From Dysgonamonadaceae bacterium (GTDB taxonomy: Bacteria; Bacteroidota; Bacteroidia; Bacteroidales; Dysgonomonadaceae), in assembly GCA_029975415.1 (NCBI GenBank), contig JARKPE010000007.1, positions 1-35,504 of the forward strand: 35,504 nt of DNA. The letters run 5' to 3'. Within the stretch, counting starts at the first letter, position 1; every line of letters starts with the position of its first letter. The notes below the pieces were generated by a model. That model did no database searches. It was not told the origin of the DNA and saw nothing but the letters and a program-made list of their open reading frames with translations. A program made the position numbers and the translations under genes. Of this stretch, positions 26,536 to 34,894 are shown piece after piece.

Positions 26536-27537
26536 ATGATTGAAGTCAATTCCATATTTTGGATTGGATTTATAATCCTTATTTTCTTACTATTAATTTT
26601 GGATATGTTTGCCTTCCACAAAAAAGGTGAAGCAGTGAATGTAAACAAAGCATTGAAAATAAGTCTATTTTGGATTGTTATTGCATTAGTTTTTAATGTT
26701 GGTGTGTATTTTGCTTTTGGAAAAGAAAGCGGAATAGAATTTTTTACGGCTTATCTTATCGAAAAATCGCTAAGTATCGACAACCTTTTTGTGTTCATTA
26801 TTATTTTCTCGACATTTAAAATAGACCCTCGTTATCAGCATGATGTGCTTTTTTGGGGAATAATCGGAGCAATTGTTTTTAGGGCTATTTTTATATTTGC
26901 AGGCGTAGCTCTGATTGAACAATTTGGGTGGATCATGTATGTGTTCGGTGGATTTTTGGTTTTTACCGGTGCAAAAATGGCCATCGACCATTTACGTGAA
27001 GAAAATGGAATTGTTAAGCACGATGCGGACAAAAATAAATTTGCAGATTTCCTTGTTAGATTTATTCCGACGACTAATGATGTGTCCGAACCAAAATTCT
27101 TCAAACGAATTGATGGAAAACTTCTTGCAACACCATTCTTCATTGCAATGTTGGTTATCGAAATGACAGACGTGGTTTTTGCAATAGACTCGATACCTGC
27201 AGTTTTGTCGGTATCAACCAACACTTTCATTATCTATTCTTCGAATATTTTTGCAATTTTGGGATTACGTTCGCTTTACTTTGCTTTGCGTGGAGTCATG
27301 GATTATTTCTTTTACCTCAAATATGCATTGAGCCTTATTTTACTCTTTATAGGAGGAAAAATGATTCTAAATCATCATAGCGAAGTGGTTGAAAGTAATT
27401 TTCACATACCAAATGCAACTTCATTAATTATTATTGGTTCGATCATTTCGATTTCGATAATTGCCTCTATTATTCGAAGTAAGTCTCTGAAAGCAAAATT
27501 AGTCGAAGCAAAAGTAGATCGAAAAATAATAAATTGA
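26536..27537 (+). CDS. TerC/Alx-family integral membrane protein
   Basis: This polytopic inner-membrane protein of 333 residues has about seven to nine hydrophobic segments. The family signatures are FFTAYLIEKSLSIDNLFVF, the central cytoplasmic loop (KFADFLVRFIPTTND), FIAMLVIEMTDVVFAIDSIP and NIFAILGLRSLYFALRG. The acidic residues within membrane segments (EKSLSIDN, EMTDVVFAIDS) are characteristic. Relatives such as Alx export manganese in E. coli, and others are linked to tellurite resistance or to metalation of exported proteins. It is preceded by a 60-bp AT-rich gap. The substrate is inferred to be Mn2+ or a related ion, with moderate confidence. No yybP-ykoY riboswitch is visible ahead of it. 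Confidence 0.88.
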   Translation: MIEVNSIFWIGFIILIFLLLILDMFAFHKKGEAVNVNKALKISLFWIVIALVFNVGVYFAFGKESGIEFFTAYLIEKSLSIDNLFVFIIIFSTFKIDPRYQHDVLFWGIIGAIVFRAIFIFAGVALIEQFGWIMYVFGGFLVFTGAKMAIDHLREENGIVKHDADKNKFADFLVRFIPTTNDVSEPKFFKRIDGKLLATPFFIAMLVIEMTDVVFAIDSIPAVLSVSTNTFIIYSSNIFAILGLRSLYFALRGVMDYFFYLKYALSLILLFIGGKMILNHHSEVVESNFHIPNATSLIIIGSIISISIIASIIRSKSLKAKLVEAKVDRKIIN

Positions 27538-27660
27538 ATTATTTTTCCCAAAAGAGTCCGTTTGAATTCAATATTTTTAGTTACTTTGCATAATGTAGTA
27601 TGAAATAGATTTCTTCGACTAACTCAAATAACTCAAAAGAAGAAAGAATCAATAAAATTC

Positions 27661-28539
27661 ATGAGCAAGAAACAACGTATCAGTAAATCCGCATTCCTGA
27701 ACGCAAAACTCACGTCCACTATTAGTATTACTTTGGTGCTTGTTTTATTGGGTTTTACCTTTCTTATTTTGTTTGTCGGTAAAGGATTGTCGAATTATGT
27801 CAAGGAAAAAATGAGTATAAACGTAATGCTTTCCGAAGACATTACCGATGCTCAAATTAACAATTTACGCCAACAATTGGATGGAATGCCTTTTGTCAAA
27901 TCTTCCAGATTTATCAGTAAGGAGGAAGCGAAGGAACAATTAATAAAAGATCTGGGAGAAGATCCCGAAGAATTGCTCGGATACAATCCTGCTCAAGATT
28001 GTATCGAAATTTTTCTTCATTCGGAATATGCCAATAGTGACAGTTTGCAGATGATCAGTAAAAAACTCAAAGCTACAACCAACATTTCCGATTTGCTGTA
28101 TCAACAAGACGTCATCGATTTAATTAATAACAATCTTTCGAAAATAACGACCATTTTATTAATTCTTTCGGCCATCTTGCTCTTTATTTCTATTGCTCTG
28201 ATAAGAAATACAATACGCTTGAGCATATATTCCAAACGATTTATTATCAACACGATGAAACTTGTAGGAGCTACAGGCGGATTTATCCGCAAACCATTCG
28301 TTAGAAGTAATGCTTTGATGGGAATTTTTTCCGGCCTTTTAGCCAATTCAATAATTTTTGTCGGTTTATATTATTTTAATAAAGAATACGGTTCGCTTAG
28401 TTCGATACTTAATTGGACGGATTTGTCGATTGTTTTCGGTCTCGTTGTTGCGTTAGGTATTATTATTACATCTACAGCAGCCATTTTTGCGGTAAATAGA
28501 TATTTAAGAATGAACACAGATAATTTGTTTTACATTTGA
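27661..28539 (+). CDS. ftsX: Cell-division ABC transporter permease-like protein FtsX
   Basis: FtsX normally works with the ATPase FtsE to regulate peptidoglycan hydrolases at the septum. The 292-residue protein shows the four-helix topology of the family (about 19-40, 162-182, 218-238 and 254-276). A large extracytoplasmic loop lies between helices 1 and 2, with the conserved cytoplasmic segment MKLVGATGGFIRKPF after helix 2. FtsE is not next to it, so the partner must lie elsewhere. It opens the ftsX-DUF3098-uppP-truB-queA-folK run. TTACTTTG at 27581-27588 is a one-mismatch -7 candidate, with TTTG at 27561 and a short 16-bp spacer. Confidence 0.93.
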   Translation: MSKKQRISKSAFLNAKLTSTISITLVLVLLGFTFLILFVGKGLSNYVKEKMSINVMLSEDITDAQINNLRQQLDGMPFVKSSRFISKEEAKEQLIKDLGEDPEELLGYNPAQDCIEIFLHSEYANSDSLQMISKKLKATTNISDLLYQQDVIDLINNNLSKITTILLILSAILLFISIALIRNTIRLSIYSKRFIINTMKLVGATGGFIRKPFVRSNALMGIFSGLLANSIIFVGLYYFNKEYGSLSSILNWTDLSIVFGLVVALGIIITSTAAIFAVNRYLRMNTDNLFYI

Positions 28540-28581
28540 TATAGATATTTATTGACAATTTGAAATTTAAGAACAAAATAT

Positions 28582-28842
28582 ATGTATAACACTAATTTTG
28601 CATTGGGTAAAAAAAATCTTATTATAATCGGTATTGCCGCAGTTATCATCTTGATTGGATTTATTTTGATGTCGGGTCCGGGTACAACGGTTGAAGAAGG
28701 ATTCAATCCCGATATTTTTAGTCCCAGACGAATAAAGGTAGCACCAATTGTTTGCATGATAGGATTTGTCCTCATGATTTTTGGCATCATGAAGCCCTCG
28801 AAAAACAAAAAAGAAACTAACGAAAGCAATCAAAATCTTTGA
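28582..28842 (+). CDS. DUF3098 family small membrane protein
   Basis: This 86-residue protein has two hydrophobic helices (about 13-32 and 53-70) joined by a short loop with FNPDIFSPRRIKVAP, a pattern I recognise as DUF3098, a Bacteroidota family of unknown function. The Lys/Asn-rich C-terminus is probably cytoplasmic. It lies between ftsX and uppP, 42 bp and 22 bp from them, an order I recall from other Bacteroidales. A role with FtsX or in lipid-carrier recycling is only inferred from position. Confidence 0.85.
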   Translation: MYNTNFALGKKNLIIIGIAAVIILIGFILMSGPGTTVEEGFNPDIFSPRRIKVAPIVCMIGFVLMIFGIMKPSKNKKETNESNQNL

Positions 28843-28864
28843 ATCCTTATTTATATCTGCCTGA

Positions 28865-29749
28865 ATGAATTTTATCGAAGCAATAGTGGTAGCCGTAGTC
28901 GAGGGACTAACGGAATTTCTTCCCGTGTCTTCAACGGGACACATGATCATTACTCAAGCGTTATTGGGAATAGAGAGTACACCTTTTGTAAAAGCTTTTA
29001 CCGTTATCATTCAGTTTGGTGCCATACTTTCGGTGGTTGTTCTTTACTGGAAACGTTTTTTTCATCTCAACCCGATCAGAATTTTTGACGATCAGGCGGT
29101 TAAAGGAATGAATAACTATAAAAAGTTAATAACATACACTCAACGATTTTTATACAAATTCGATTTTTACTGGAAACTTTTCATAGCCCTTGTTCCCGCC
29201 GGAATTATGGGATTGCTCTTTGGAGATCAGATTGATGCACTGCTCGAGAATGTATTTGTTGTAGCTCTAATGCTCGTTTTGGGCGGCATTGTCATGCTCT
29301 TTGTCGACAAATGGTTCAGCAAAACCGACGATAACCAGGAGATAACATGGAAACGAGCATTGAAAATTGGCTTTTTTCAATGTATTGCTATGATTCCCGG
29401 GGTTTCCCGATCGATGGCAACTATCGTCGGTGGGATGGCAACCAAACTTACTCGAAAAAATGCAGCGGAATTTTCTTTCTTTCTGGCTGTTCCGACGATG
29501 GCTGCGGCAACCGGATATACACTATATAAAATGATGAAAGATCCTATGAGTGCAATCCTACTCGGCAATAATTTGACAATGTTGATTGTCGGTAACATTG
29601 TTGCTTTCGTCGTAGCACTTGTTGCCATCAAATTTTTTATTGATTTTCTCACGAAACATGGTTTTAAGGCCTTTGGATATTATCGAATAATTGTAGGCTG
29701 TTTATTGCTTATTTTACTTGAAGCCGGAATTGTACAAAACATAATCTGA
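28865..29749 (+). CDS. uppP: Undecaprenyl-diphosphate phosphatase UppP (BacA)
   Basis: UppP dephosphorylates undecaprenyl pyrophosphate so the lipid carrier can be reused for peptidoglycan and other envelope polymers; excess enzyme confers bacitracin resistance. The 294-residue membrane protein carries the first catalytic block [14 protein letters not shown] (Glu13, Glu17, His26) and the second, PGVSRS, at residues 178-183 with Arg182. It overlaps truB by one base in TGATG, indicating coupling. It supplies the carrier used by RodA/PBP2 and by other glycan assembly. Confidence 0.96.
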   Translation: MNFIEAIVVAVVEGLTEFLPVSSTGHMIITQALLGIESTPFVKAFTVIIQFGAILSVVVLYWKRFFHLNPIRIFDDQAVKGMNNYKKLITYTQRFLYKFDFYWKLFIALVPAGIMGLLFGDQIDALLENVFVVALMLVLGGIVMLFVDKWFSKTDDNQEITWKRALKIGFFQCIAMIPGVSRSMATIVGGMATKLTRKNAAEFSFFLAVPTMAAATGYTLYKMMKDPMSAILLGNNLTMLIVGNIVAFVVALVAIKFFIDFLTKHGFKAFGYYRIIVGCLLLILLEAGIVQNII

Positions 29750-30438
29750 TGGATTTTATAGAAGGCGAAGTTTTATACATCGACAAACCGTTGCATTGGA
29801 GTTCGTTTCGATTAGTGCGCGTTGTACGGGCCAAACTCTGTAGTAAATTAAAAATCAAAAAATTAAAAGTTGGACATGCCGGAACGCTTGATCCCCTGGC
29901 AACCGGAGTGATGATTGTTTGCACAGGGAAAAAGACTAAAGAAATAGATTCCCTTCAGGCTCAAACCAAAGAATACCTTGCTACAATTAAATTGGGTGCA
30001 ACTACTCCTTCGTTTGATCTCGAAACGGAGGTAGATGCTATTTTCCCGACAGATCATCTGTCGCAGGAAAAAATAGAACAGGCATTAAAAAAATTCGTCG
30101 GGAAGATTGAACAAATTCCTCCTACATATTCTGCTTGCAAAGTAGATGGAAAAAGAGCTTACGAGTTTGCGAGAAAAAACGAAACTATTGAACTAAAACC
30201 CAAATTATTGGTTATAGACAAAATAGAGTTGATATGTTGCAACTTACCCGATATAACGATTCGTGTAGTTTGCAGCAAGGGCACCTATATAAGGGCATTA
30301 GCAAGAGATATCGGAATCGAACTTCAATGCGGAGGCCATCTTATAGCACTGACCAGAACAAGAGTTGGTGATATTACGCTTGATAAATGCTTAAAGGTGA
30401 ATGAATTGGATGATTTTTTTGACAAAAATATTTACTGA
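29749..30438 (+). CDS. truB: tRNA pseudouridine(55) synthase TruB
   Basis: TruB makes pseudouridine 55 in the T-loop of nearly all tRNAs. The catalytic Asp48 is in HAGTLDPLATG, with KPLHWSS, QIPPTYSACKVDGKRAYEFAR and CSKGTYIRALARDIG as further family blocks. At 229 residues it is shorter than E. coli TruB (314) and lacks much of the C-terminal PUA-like part, as in other Bacteroidota members I recall. It starts on the last base of the uppP stop. Confidence 0.95.
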   Translation: MDFIEGEVLYIDKPLHWSSFRLVRVVRAKLCSKLKIKKLKVGHAGTLDPLATGVMIVCTGKKTKEIDSLQAQTKEYLATIKLGATTPSFDLETEVDAIFPTDHLSQEKIEQALKKFVGKIEQIPPTYSACKVDGKRAYEFARKNETIELKPKLLVIDKIELICCNLPDITIRVVCSKGTYIRALARDIGIELQCGGHLIALTRTRVGDITLDKCLKVNELDDFFDKNIY

Positions 30439-30468
30439 CAAATTAATAAAGCGAAAATATAAACAATA

Positions 30469-31521
30469 ATGAAACTTTCTCAGTTTAAATTTAATCTTCC
30501 AGATGAACTTATTGCCAAATATCCGGCAAAATATCGTGATGAATCCCGATTGATGGTGCTTCACAAGCGTTCGGGAGAAATCGAACATCGCATTTTCAAA
30601 GAAATTCTGGAATATTTCAAAGAGAAAGACTTTTTTATCTTCAACGATACAAAGGTTTTTCCGGCTCGATTGTTTGGTAATAAGGAAAAAACGGGGGCTC
30701 AAATTGAAGTTTTTTTATTGCGTGAATTAAATCCAAATCAGCATTTATGGGATGTATTGGTAAATCCGGCACGCAAGATCAGAATCGGCAATAAACTTTA
30801 TTTTGGTGAAAATGAAGAACTCGTGGCTGAGGTTATAGACAATACGACTTCGCGAGGAAGAACGTTAAGATTCTTATACGATGGACCTCATGAGGAATTC
30901 AAAAAACTGCTATTTTCGATTGGCGAGATGCCTATTCCCGAATACATGGGCAGACACGCCGATTCTGATGATGAGTCGAGATATCAGAATATCTTTGCTG
31001 CCAACGAAGGTGCTGTAGTTGCTCCGGCTGCCGGTCTTCATTTTAGCCGCGAGCTGATGAAGCGGATGGAAATAAAAGGTATCGATTATGGCTTTTTGAC
31101 TTTGCATAACGGATTGGGAGCATATCGCGATATTGATGTCGAAGATTTAACCAAACATAAAATAGATTCGGAACAATTCAGCATATCGGAGGAACTTTGT
31201 GAACGCGTCAATAAGGCTTTCGACGAAGGACACAATATTTGTGCCGTAGGCACATCGGTACTACGGGCTCTCGAGACCACAGTTACCCCATCAGGACATT
31301 TAAAACCCAAAGAGGGTTGGACCAATAAATTTATATTCCCGCCCTACGAATTTGTCTTAACCAAATCCCTTGTAACCAATTTTCACATGCCATATTCAAC
31401 ATTGCTCATGATGACAACCGCTTTTGGAGGCTATGATCAGGTGATGAAAGCTTATCAGGTGGCCATTGACGAAAAATATCGCTTCGGGGCTTATGGCGAT
31501 GCAATGCTGATAATCGATTAA
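30469..31521 (+). CDS. queA: S-adenosylmethionine:tRNA ribosyltransferase-isomerase QueA
   Basis: QueA transfers the ribosyl part of S-adenosylmethionine to preQ1 in tRNA, giving epoxyqueuosine. The 350-residue length is normal. Signatures are the N-terminal [35 protein letters not shown], and [31 protein letters not shown] and the [12 protein letters not shown] block follow. It lies 30 bp after truB in the tRNA-modification part of the cluster. Confidence 0.96.
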   Translation: MKLSQFKFNLPDELIAKYPAKYRDESRLMVLHKRSGEIEHRIFKEILEYFKEKDFFIFNDTKVFPARLFGNKEKTGAQIEVFLLRELNPNQHLWDVLVNPARKIRIGNKLYFGENEELVAEVIDNTTSRGRTLRFLYDGPHEEFKKLLFSIGEMPIPEYMGRHADSDDESRYQNIFAANEGAVVAPAAGLHFSRELMKRMEIKGIDYGFLTLHNGLGAYRDIDVEDLTKHKIDSEQFSISEELCERVNKAFDEGHNICAVGTSVLRALETTVTPSGHLKPKEGWTNKFIFPPYEFVLTKSLVTNFHMPYSTLLMMTTAFGGYDQVMKAYQVAIDEKYRFGAYGDAMLIID

Positions 31522-31532
31522 ATTGAGCATTC

Positions 31533-32015
31533 ATGCTAAGAAGACTTTTTCTCGGCTTTGGTTCAAATTTGGGATGTAAAAAAGAGAATATTCTTAATGC
31601 ATACGCTGAAATAGAAAAACGGATCGGGAAAATTATTTCTCGATCTGCTTTTTATATTACGAATCCGGAAGGATTCGAATCGGAAAACTATTTCTTAAAT
31701 TCGGCTTGCGAAGTGGAATGTAAAATAGATATATATTCCGCATTCGCAGAGACTCAATTTATTGAAAAACAGATTGGAAGAACTTCAAAAAGCAAAAATG
31801 GAATATATTCCGATCGGATTATCGATATCGACATATTGCTTGCCGATGATTTAATTATCGATACTCCCGAATTAACTATTCCTCATCCACTTCTACATAA
31901 ACGAAGATTTGTTTTGGAACCATTAGCCGAAATTGCACCTGATTATATTCACCCAATTTTTCATAAAACTATTCTTCAACTTTTGAGCGAACTTGATAAA
32001 CAATGTACGACATAA
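31533..32015 (+). CDS. folK: 2-amino-4-hydroxy-6-hydroxymethyldihydropteridine diphosphokinase (HPPK)
   Basis: FolK transfers pyrophosphate from ATP to 6-hydroxymethyl-7,8-dihydropterin in folate synthesis. The 160-residue protein begins with FLGFGSNLG. The magnesium-binding DIDIL is at residues 98-102, and IPHPLLHKRRFVLEPLAEIAP is the diagnostic C-terminal block. It follows queA by 11 bp and closes the cluster that began with ftsX. Confidence 0.95.
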   Translation: MLRRLFLGFGSNLGCKKENILNAYAEIEKRIGKIISRSAFYITNPEGFESENYFLNSACEVECKIDIYSAFAETQFIEKQIGRTSKSKNGIYSDRIIDIDILLADDLIIDTPELTIPHPLLHKRRFVLEPLAEIAPDYIHPIFHKTILQLLSELDKQCTT

Positions 32016-32237
32016 TTGTTTAGTCGAGTTTTGTTGTTATGCATGGCACAACTGAATATAATTTCGATAGAAGAGTCGCTTTAAAAAGCCAAATACTGAA
32101 ATTTAATTTTGTTAAAAACCTGATTTTCATGTTATTTTTTTTTGCTCATTTTCGATAAATAAGACTTATTCAAGTGCACTCATTGATAAATTCGAAAAAA
32201 AGTTGCATTTTTGTATTTGTGTTCAAATTTATAGAAT
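32016..32237 (+). promoter_or_regulatory. Intergenic region before the patatin gene
   Basis: This 222-bp AT-rich gap has no open frame. CATTTTTG at 32206-32213 is a one-mismatch -7 box, with ATTG 20 bp upstream at 32182-32185 as a possible -33. Transcription would start about 20 nt before the ATG at 32238. Confidence 0.4.
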
Positions 32238-33098
32238 ATGTCATTATTTGGATCGAATTACAAATTTCACACAGGCTATGCATTGAGTGGAGGAGGGGCA
32301 AAAGGCTTTGCACATTTAGGAACGTTGAACGTACTCGAATCAAAAGGATTAAAACCACAGATAATTGCTGGTACTAGTGCCGGCGCTTTGGCCGGGGTGT
32401 TTTATGCAGACGGTTTTCACCCGGATGAAATAGCCGATCTTTTTACAGGAAAAGAGTTTCGTGAGTTTATTGGTTTTTCTATGCCCAAACAGGGTCTCTT
32501 CAAAAGTTCAGGGTTATATCATTTTTTAAAGCATAACTTAAGATCTAAAACCTTCGAAGATTTAAAAATTCCATTTATAAGTGTTGTAACAGATTGGAAG
32601 CGTGCACGCACGGTAAATTTTTATCAAGGTGATAAATTAATAGAATCGGTTATTGCTTCTTGCTCAATTCCGGTATTTTTTCAACCACAATATATCGATG
32701 GAATTCCTTATGTTGATGGCGGACTATTCAAAAATCTTCCGGTGTCGGTTATCAGAGAACAGTGCAAGTATGTAATAGCCGTAAACGTCAATTCATTGAT
32801 GCCTTATTGCGAGGATGCCGGAATAAAAAAAACGGTAGAACGTACATTCAATTTGATGTCGAACTCAAATACATTGATCGATAAAAAATTGTGTGATATT
32901 TTGATCGAAATGGAAGGGCTCGACAAATTCACAATATTTGATATCAATAGTTTAAAGGAAATTAAAAAAATCGGCTATGAAACGGCATTATCAAAAATGA
33001 ATGAGTCCAAAAGCAAACATATTATCCATCGTTGTCTTCGTCATAAGGAATTAGAATCAAAAATAAATCGATGGATAAATAAGACCTCACCATTATGA
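32238..33098 (+). CDS. Patatin-like phospholipase (RssA/YchK-like)
   Basis: This serine hydrolase with a Ser-Asp dyad is expected to deacylate lipids in the cytoplasm or at the inner membrane; no signal peptide is present. The oxyanion motif LSGGGAKGFAHLG spans about residues 17-29. The nucleophile Ser47 is in AGTSAGA, and the catalytic Asp160 is in the DGG of PYVDGGLFKNLPV. At 286 residues it is a single-domain bacterial patatin. Its stop overlaps the start of the following alpha-amylase-family gene by 4 nt. The natural substrate is unknown. Confidence 0.92.
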   Translation: MSLFGSNYKFHTGYALSGGGAKGFAHLGTLNVLESKGLKPQIIAGTSAGALAGVFYADGFHPDEIADLFTGKEFREFIGFSMPKQGLFKSSGLYHFLKHNLRSKTFEDLKIPFISVVTDWKRARTVNFYQGDKLIESVIASCSIPVFFQPQYIDGIPYVDGGLFKNLPVSVIREQCKYVIAVNVNSLMPYCEDAGIKKTVERTFNLMSNSNTLIDKKLCDILIEMEGLDKFTIFDINSLKEIKKIGYETALSKMNESKSKHIIHRCLRHKELESKINRWINKTSPL

Positions 33099-34789
33099 AA
33101 AAAAAAATTTTTGTATATCAAATCCTTACACGTCTTTTTGGAAATAAAATAGACAGAAACATAAAAAACGGAGAGATTTGGGAAAATGGGTCGGGAAAAT
33201 TCAACGACATCAGCGATAAAGTTTTGAAAAAACTTTTCGATTACGGATATACACATATTTGGTATATAGGAGTTTTGGCACATTCCACGGCAACTAATTA
33301 CGAAAAATATGGCATTCCGCATCAATATCCTGAAATTGTGAAAGGCAAGGCCGGCTCGCCCTACGCCGTAAGAGATTATTATGATGTAGATCCTGACTTA
33401 TCGGTAGATATCGATAAAAGGCTCGATGAATTTGATAGTTTAATAAATCGGACGCATAAAGCCGGCCTGAAAGTTATTATCGATTTTGTTCCAAATCATT
33501 TGGCAAGAAATTATCAATCAATTGCTAAACCACCCACTATTGACGATTTTGGTGCTAACGACGACAAAAGTCTGGCATTCCATCCTCAAAACAATTTTTA
33601 TTATATCCCCGATCAAGCCTTAGATCTTAGCAGGATTAAGAGAAAAAATCAACCGATCAATTATACCGAATTTCCCGCAAAAGCTACAGGAAACGATTGT
33701 TTCACAAATTCGCCTTCGTTATACGATTGGTATGAAACTGTGAAACTCAATTATGGCGTTGATTACTTGAATGGACGAACATCATATTTTTCTCCCATTC
33801 CGGATACTTGGATAAAGATGCGAGACGTACTTTTGTTTTGGGCTTCGAGAAAGGTGGACGGATTCAGATGCGATATGGCTGAAATGGTTCCGCTACAATT
33901 TTGGAAATGGGTCATTCCTCAAATAAAATCCAAATATCTCAATATCATTTTTATAGCAGAAACATATAACCCTTCGGAATATCGCAACTATTTGGCAGAT
34001 AATACTTTCGACTATTTATATGACAAAGTCGGACTTTATGATGTCCTGCGCGATGTGGCATCCGGTTATCGACCGGCATCCGATATCACTTTTTCGCTAT
34101 ATCAAGTTGGTGATATTCAACACCACATGATCAATTTCTTGGAAAATCACGATGAGCAACGCATCGCTTCCGATTACTTTTTGAAGGACGGTAAAAAAGG
34201 AAAAGCTGCCATGATTGTTACGTCATGCATTCATGTGAATCCGGTCATGGTTTATTTTGGTCAGGAATTGGGTGAACCCGGAATGGATGAAGAAGGGTTT
34301 AGTGGAAGGAACGGACGAACAAGTATTTATGATTATTGGTCGATTGACAAAATCAGAAGATGGAACAATAATGGGATGTGGAATAGTGAATTACTAACTA
34401 AAGATGAAATCGAACTTCAATCTTTTTATAAAAAACTCATATTGTTATGTAATCAACAAAACGCTCTTTCGGAGGGTCTGTTTTACGATTTGATGTCGGC
34501 CAATTACGAAAATCCAGGCTTTAATTCGATGAAGCAATATGCATTTGCTCGAAGTAACGGTAAAGATTTTTTGATTGTTGTGGCAAATTTTTCCGAAAAG
34601 GATGAAACAATCACATTATATACACCCGATGACGTATTTCGTTTTTTCGGCTTCAACATTCCGGGAAACTGCCAAGCTATGCCCTTACTGGCAGAGAATG
34701 AAGATAAATTTATTTTCAACTACTATTCACCCTTTAAAGTGAGACTTGGTGCCAACGAAGGTGAAATCTATAAAATTTCTTTTTTGTAA
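33095..34789 (+). CDS. Alpha-amylase family glycoside hydrolase (GH13), cytoplasmic
   Basis: This retaining alpha-glucan-active (beta/alpha)8 enzyme has 564 residues. Catalytic residues are the nucleophile Asp260 (VDGFRCDMAE), the acid/base Glu289 (IFIAETYNP) and the stabilising Asp353 (FLENHDEQR). Conserved region I is DFVPNH at 130-135. The N-terminus has no signal peptide or lipobox, so it is predicted to be cytoplasmic, and no starch-binding module is evident. A C-terminal beta domain follows (about 475-564). It may act on intracellular glycogen or maltodextrin, or on trehalose-type sugars; the GH13 subfamily cannot be told by eye. It is translationally coupled to the patatin gene. Confidence 0.9.
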   Translation: MKKKIFVYQILTRLFGNKIDRNIKNGEIWENGSGKFNDISDKVLKKLFDYGYTHIWYIGVLAHSTATNYEKYGIPHQYPEIVKGKAGSPYAVRDYYDVDPDLSVDIDKRLDEFDSLINRTHKAGLKVIIDFVPNHLARNYQSIAKPPTIDDFGANDDKSLAFHPQNNFYYIPDQALDLSRIKRKNQPINYTEFPAKATGNDCFTNSPSLYDWYETVKLNYGVDYLNGRTSYFSPIPDTWIKMRDVLLFWASRKVDGFRCDMAEMVPLQFWKWVIPQIKSKYLNIIFIAETYNPSEYRNYLADNTFDYLYDKVGLYDVLRDVASGYRPASDITFSLYQVGDIQHHMINFLENHDEQRIASDYFLKDGKKGKAAMIVTSCIHVNPVMVYFGQELGEPGMDEEGFSGRNGRTSIYDYWSIDKIRRWNNNGMWNSELLTKDEIELQSFYKKLILLCNQQNALSEGLFYDLMSANYENPGFNSMKQYAFARSNGKDFLIVVANFSEKDETITLYTPDDVFRFFGFNIPGNCQAMPLLAENEDKFIFNYYSPFKVRLGANEGEIYKISFL

Positions 34790-34815
34790 ACGGTTTCTTT
34801 TGAATTTACTTTTTG

Positions 34816-34823
34816 TACTTTTG
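34816..34823 (+). promoter_or_regulatory. Probable -7 element for prs
   Basis: TACTTTTG matches TAnnTTTG exactly. TTTC at 34794-34797 is a weak -33 candidate with an 18-bp spacer. Transcription would begin near 34829, giving a leader of about 66 nt. Confidence 0.5.
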
Positions 34824-34894
34824 CATGCGAAAACCATTTCATTCATAAAACAATCTCACTAAAGAGAAAATCTGTTTTTATCAATTATAAAGAC

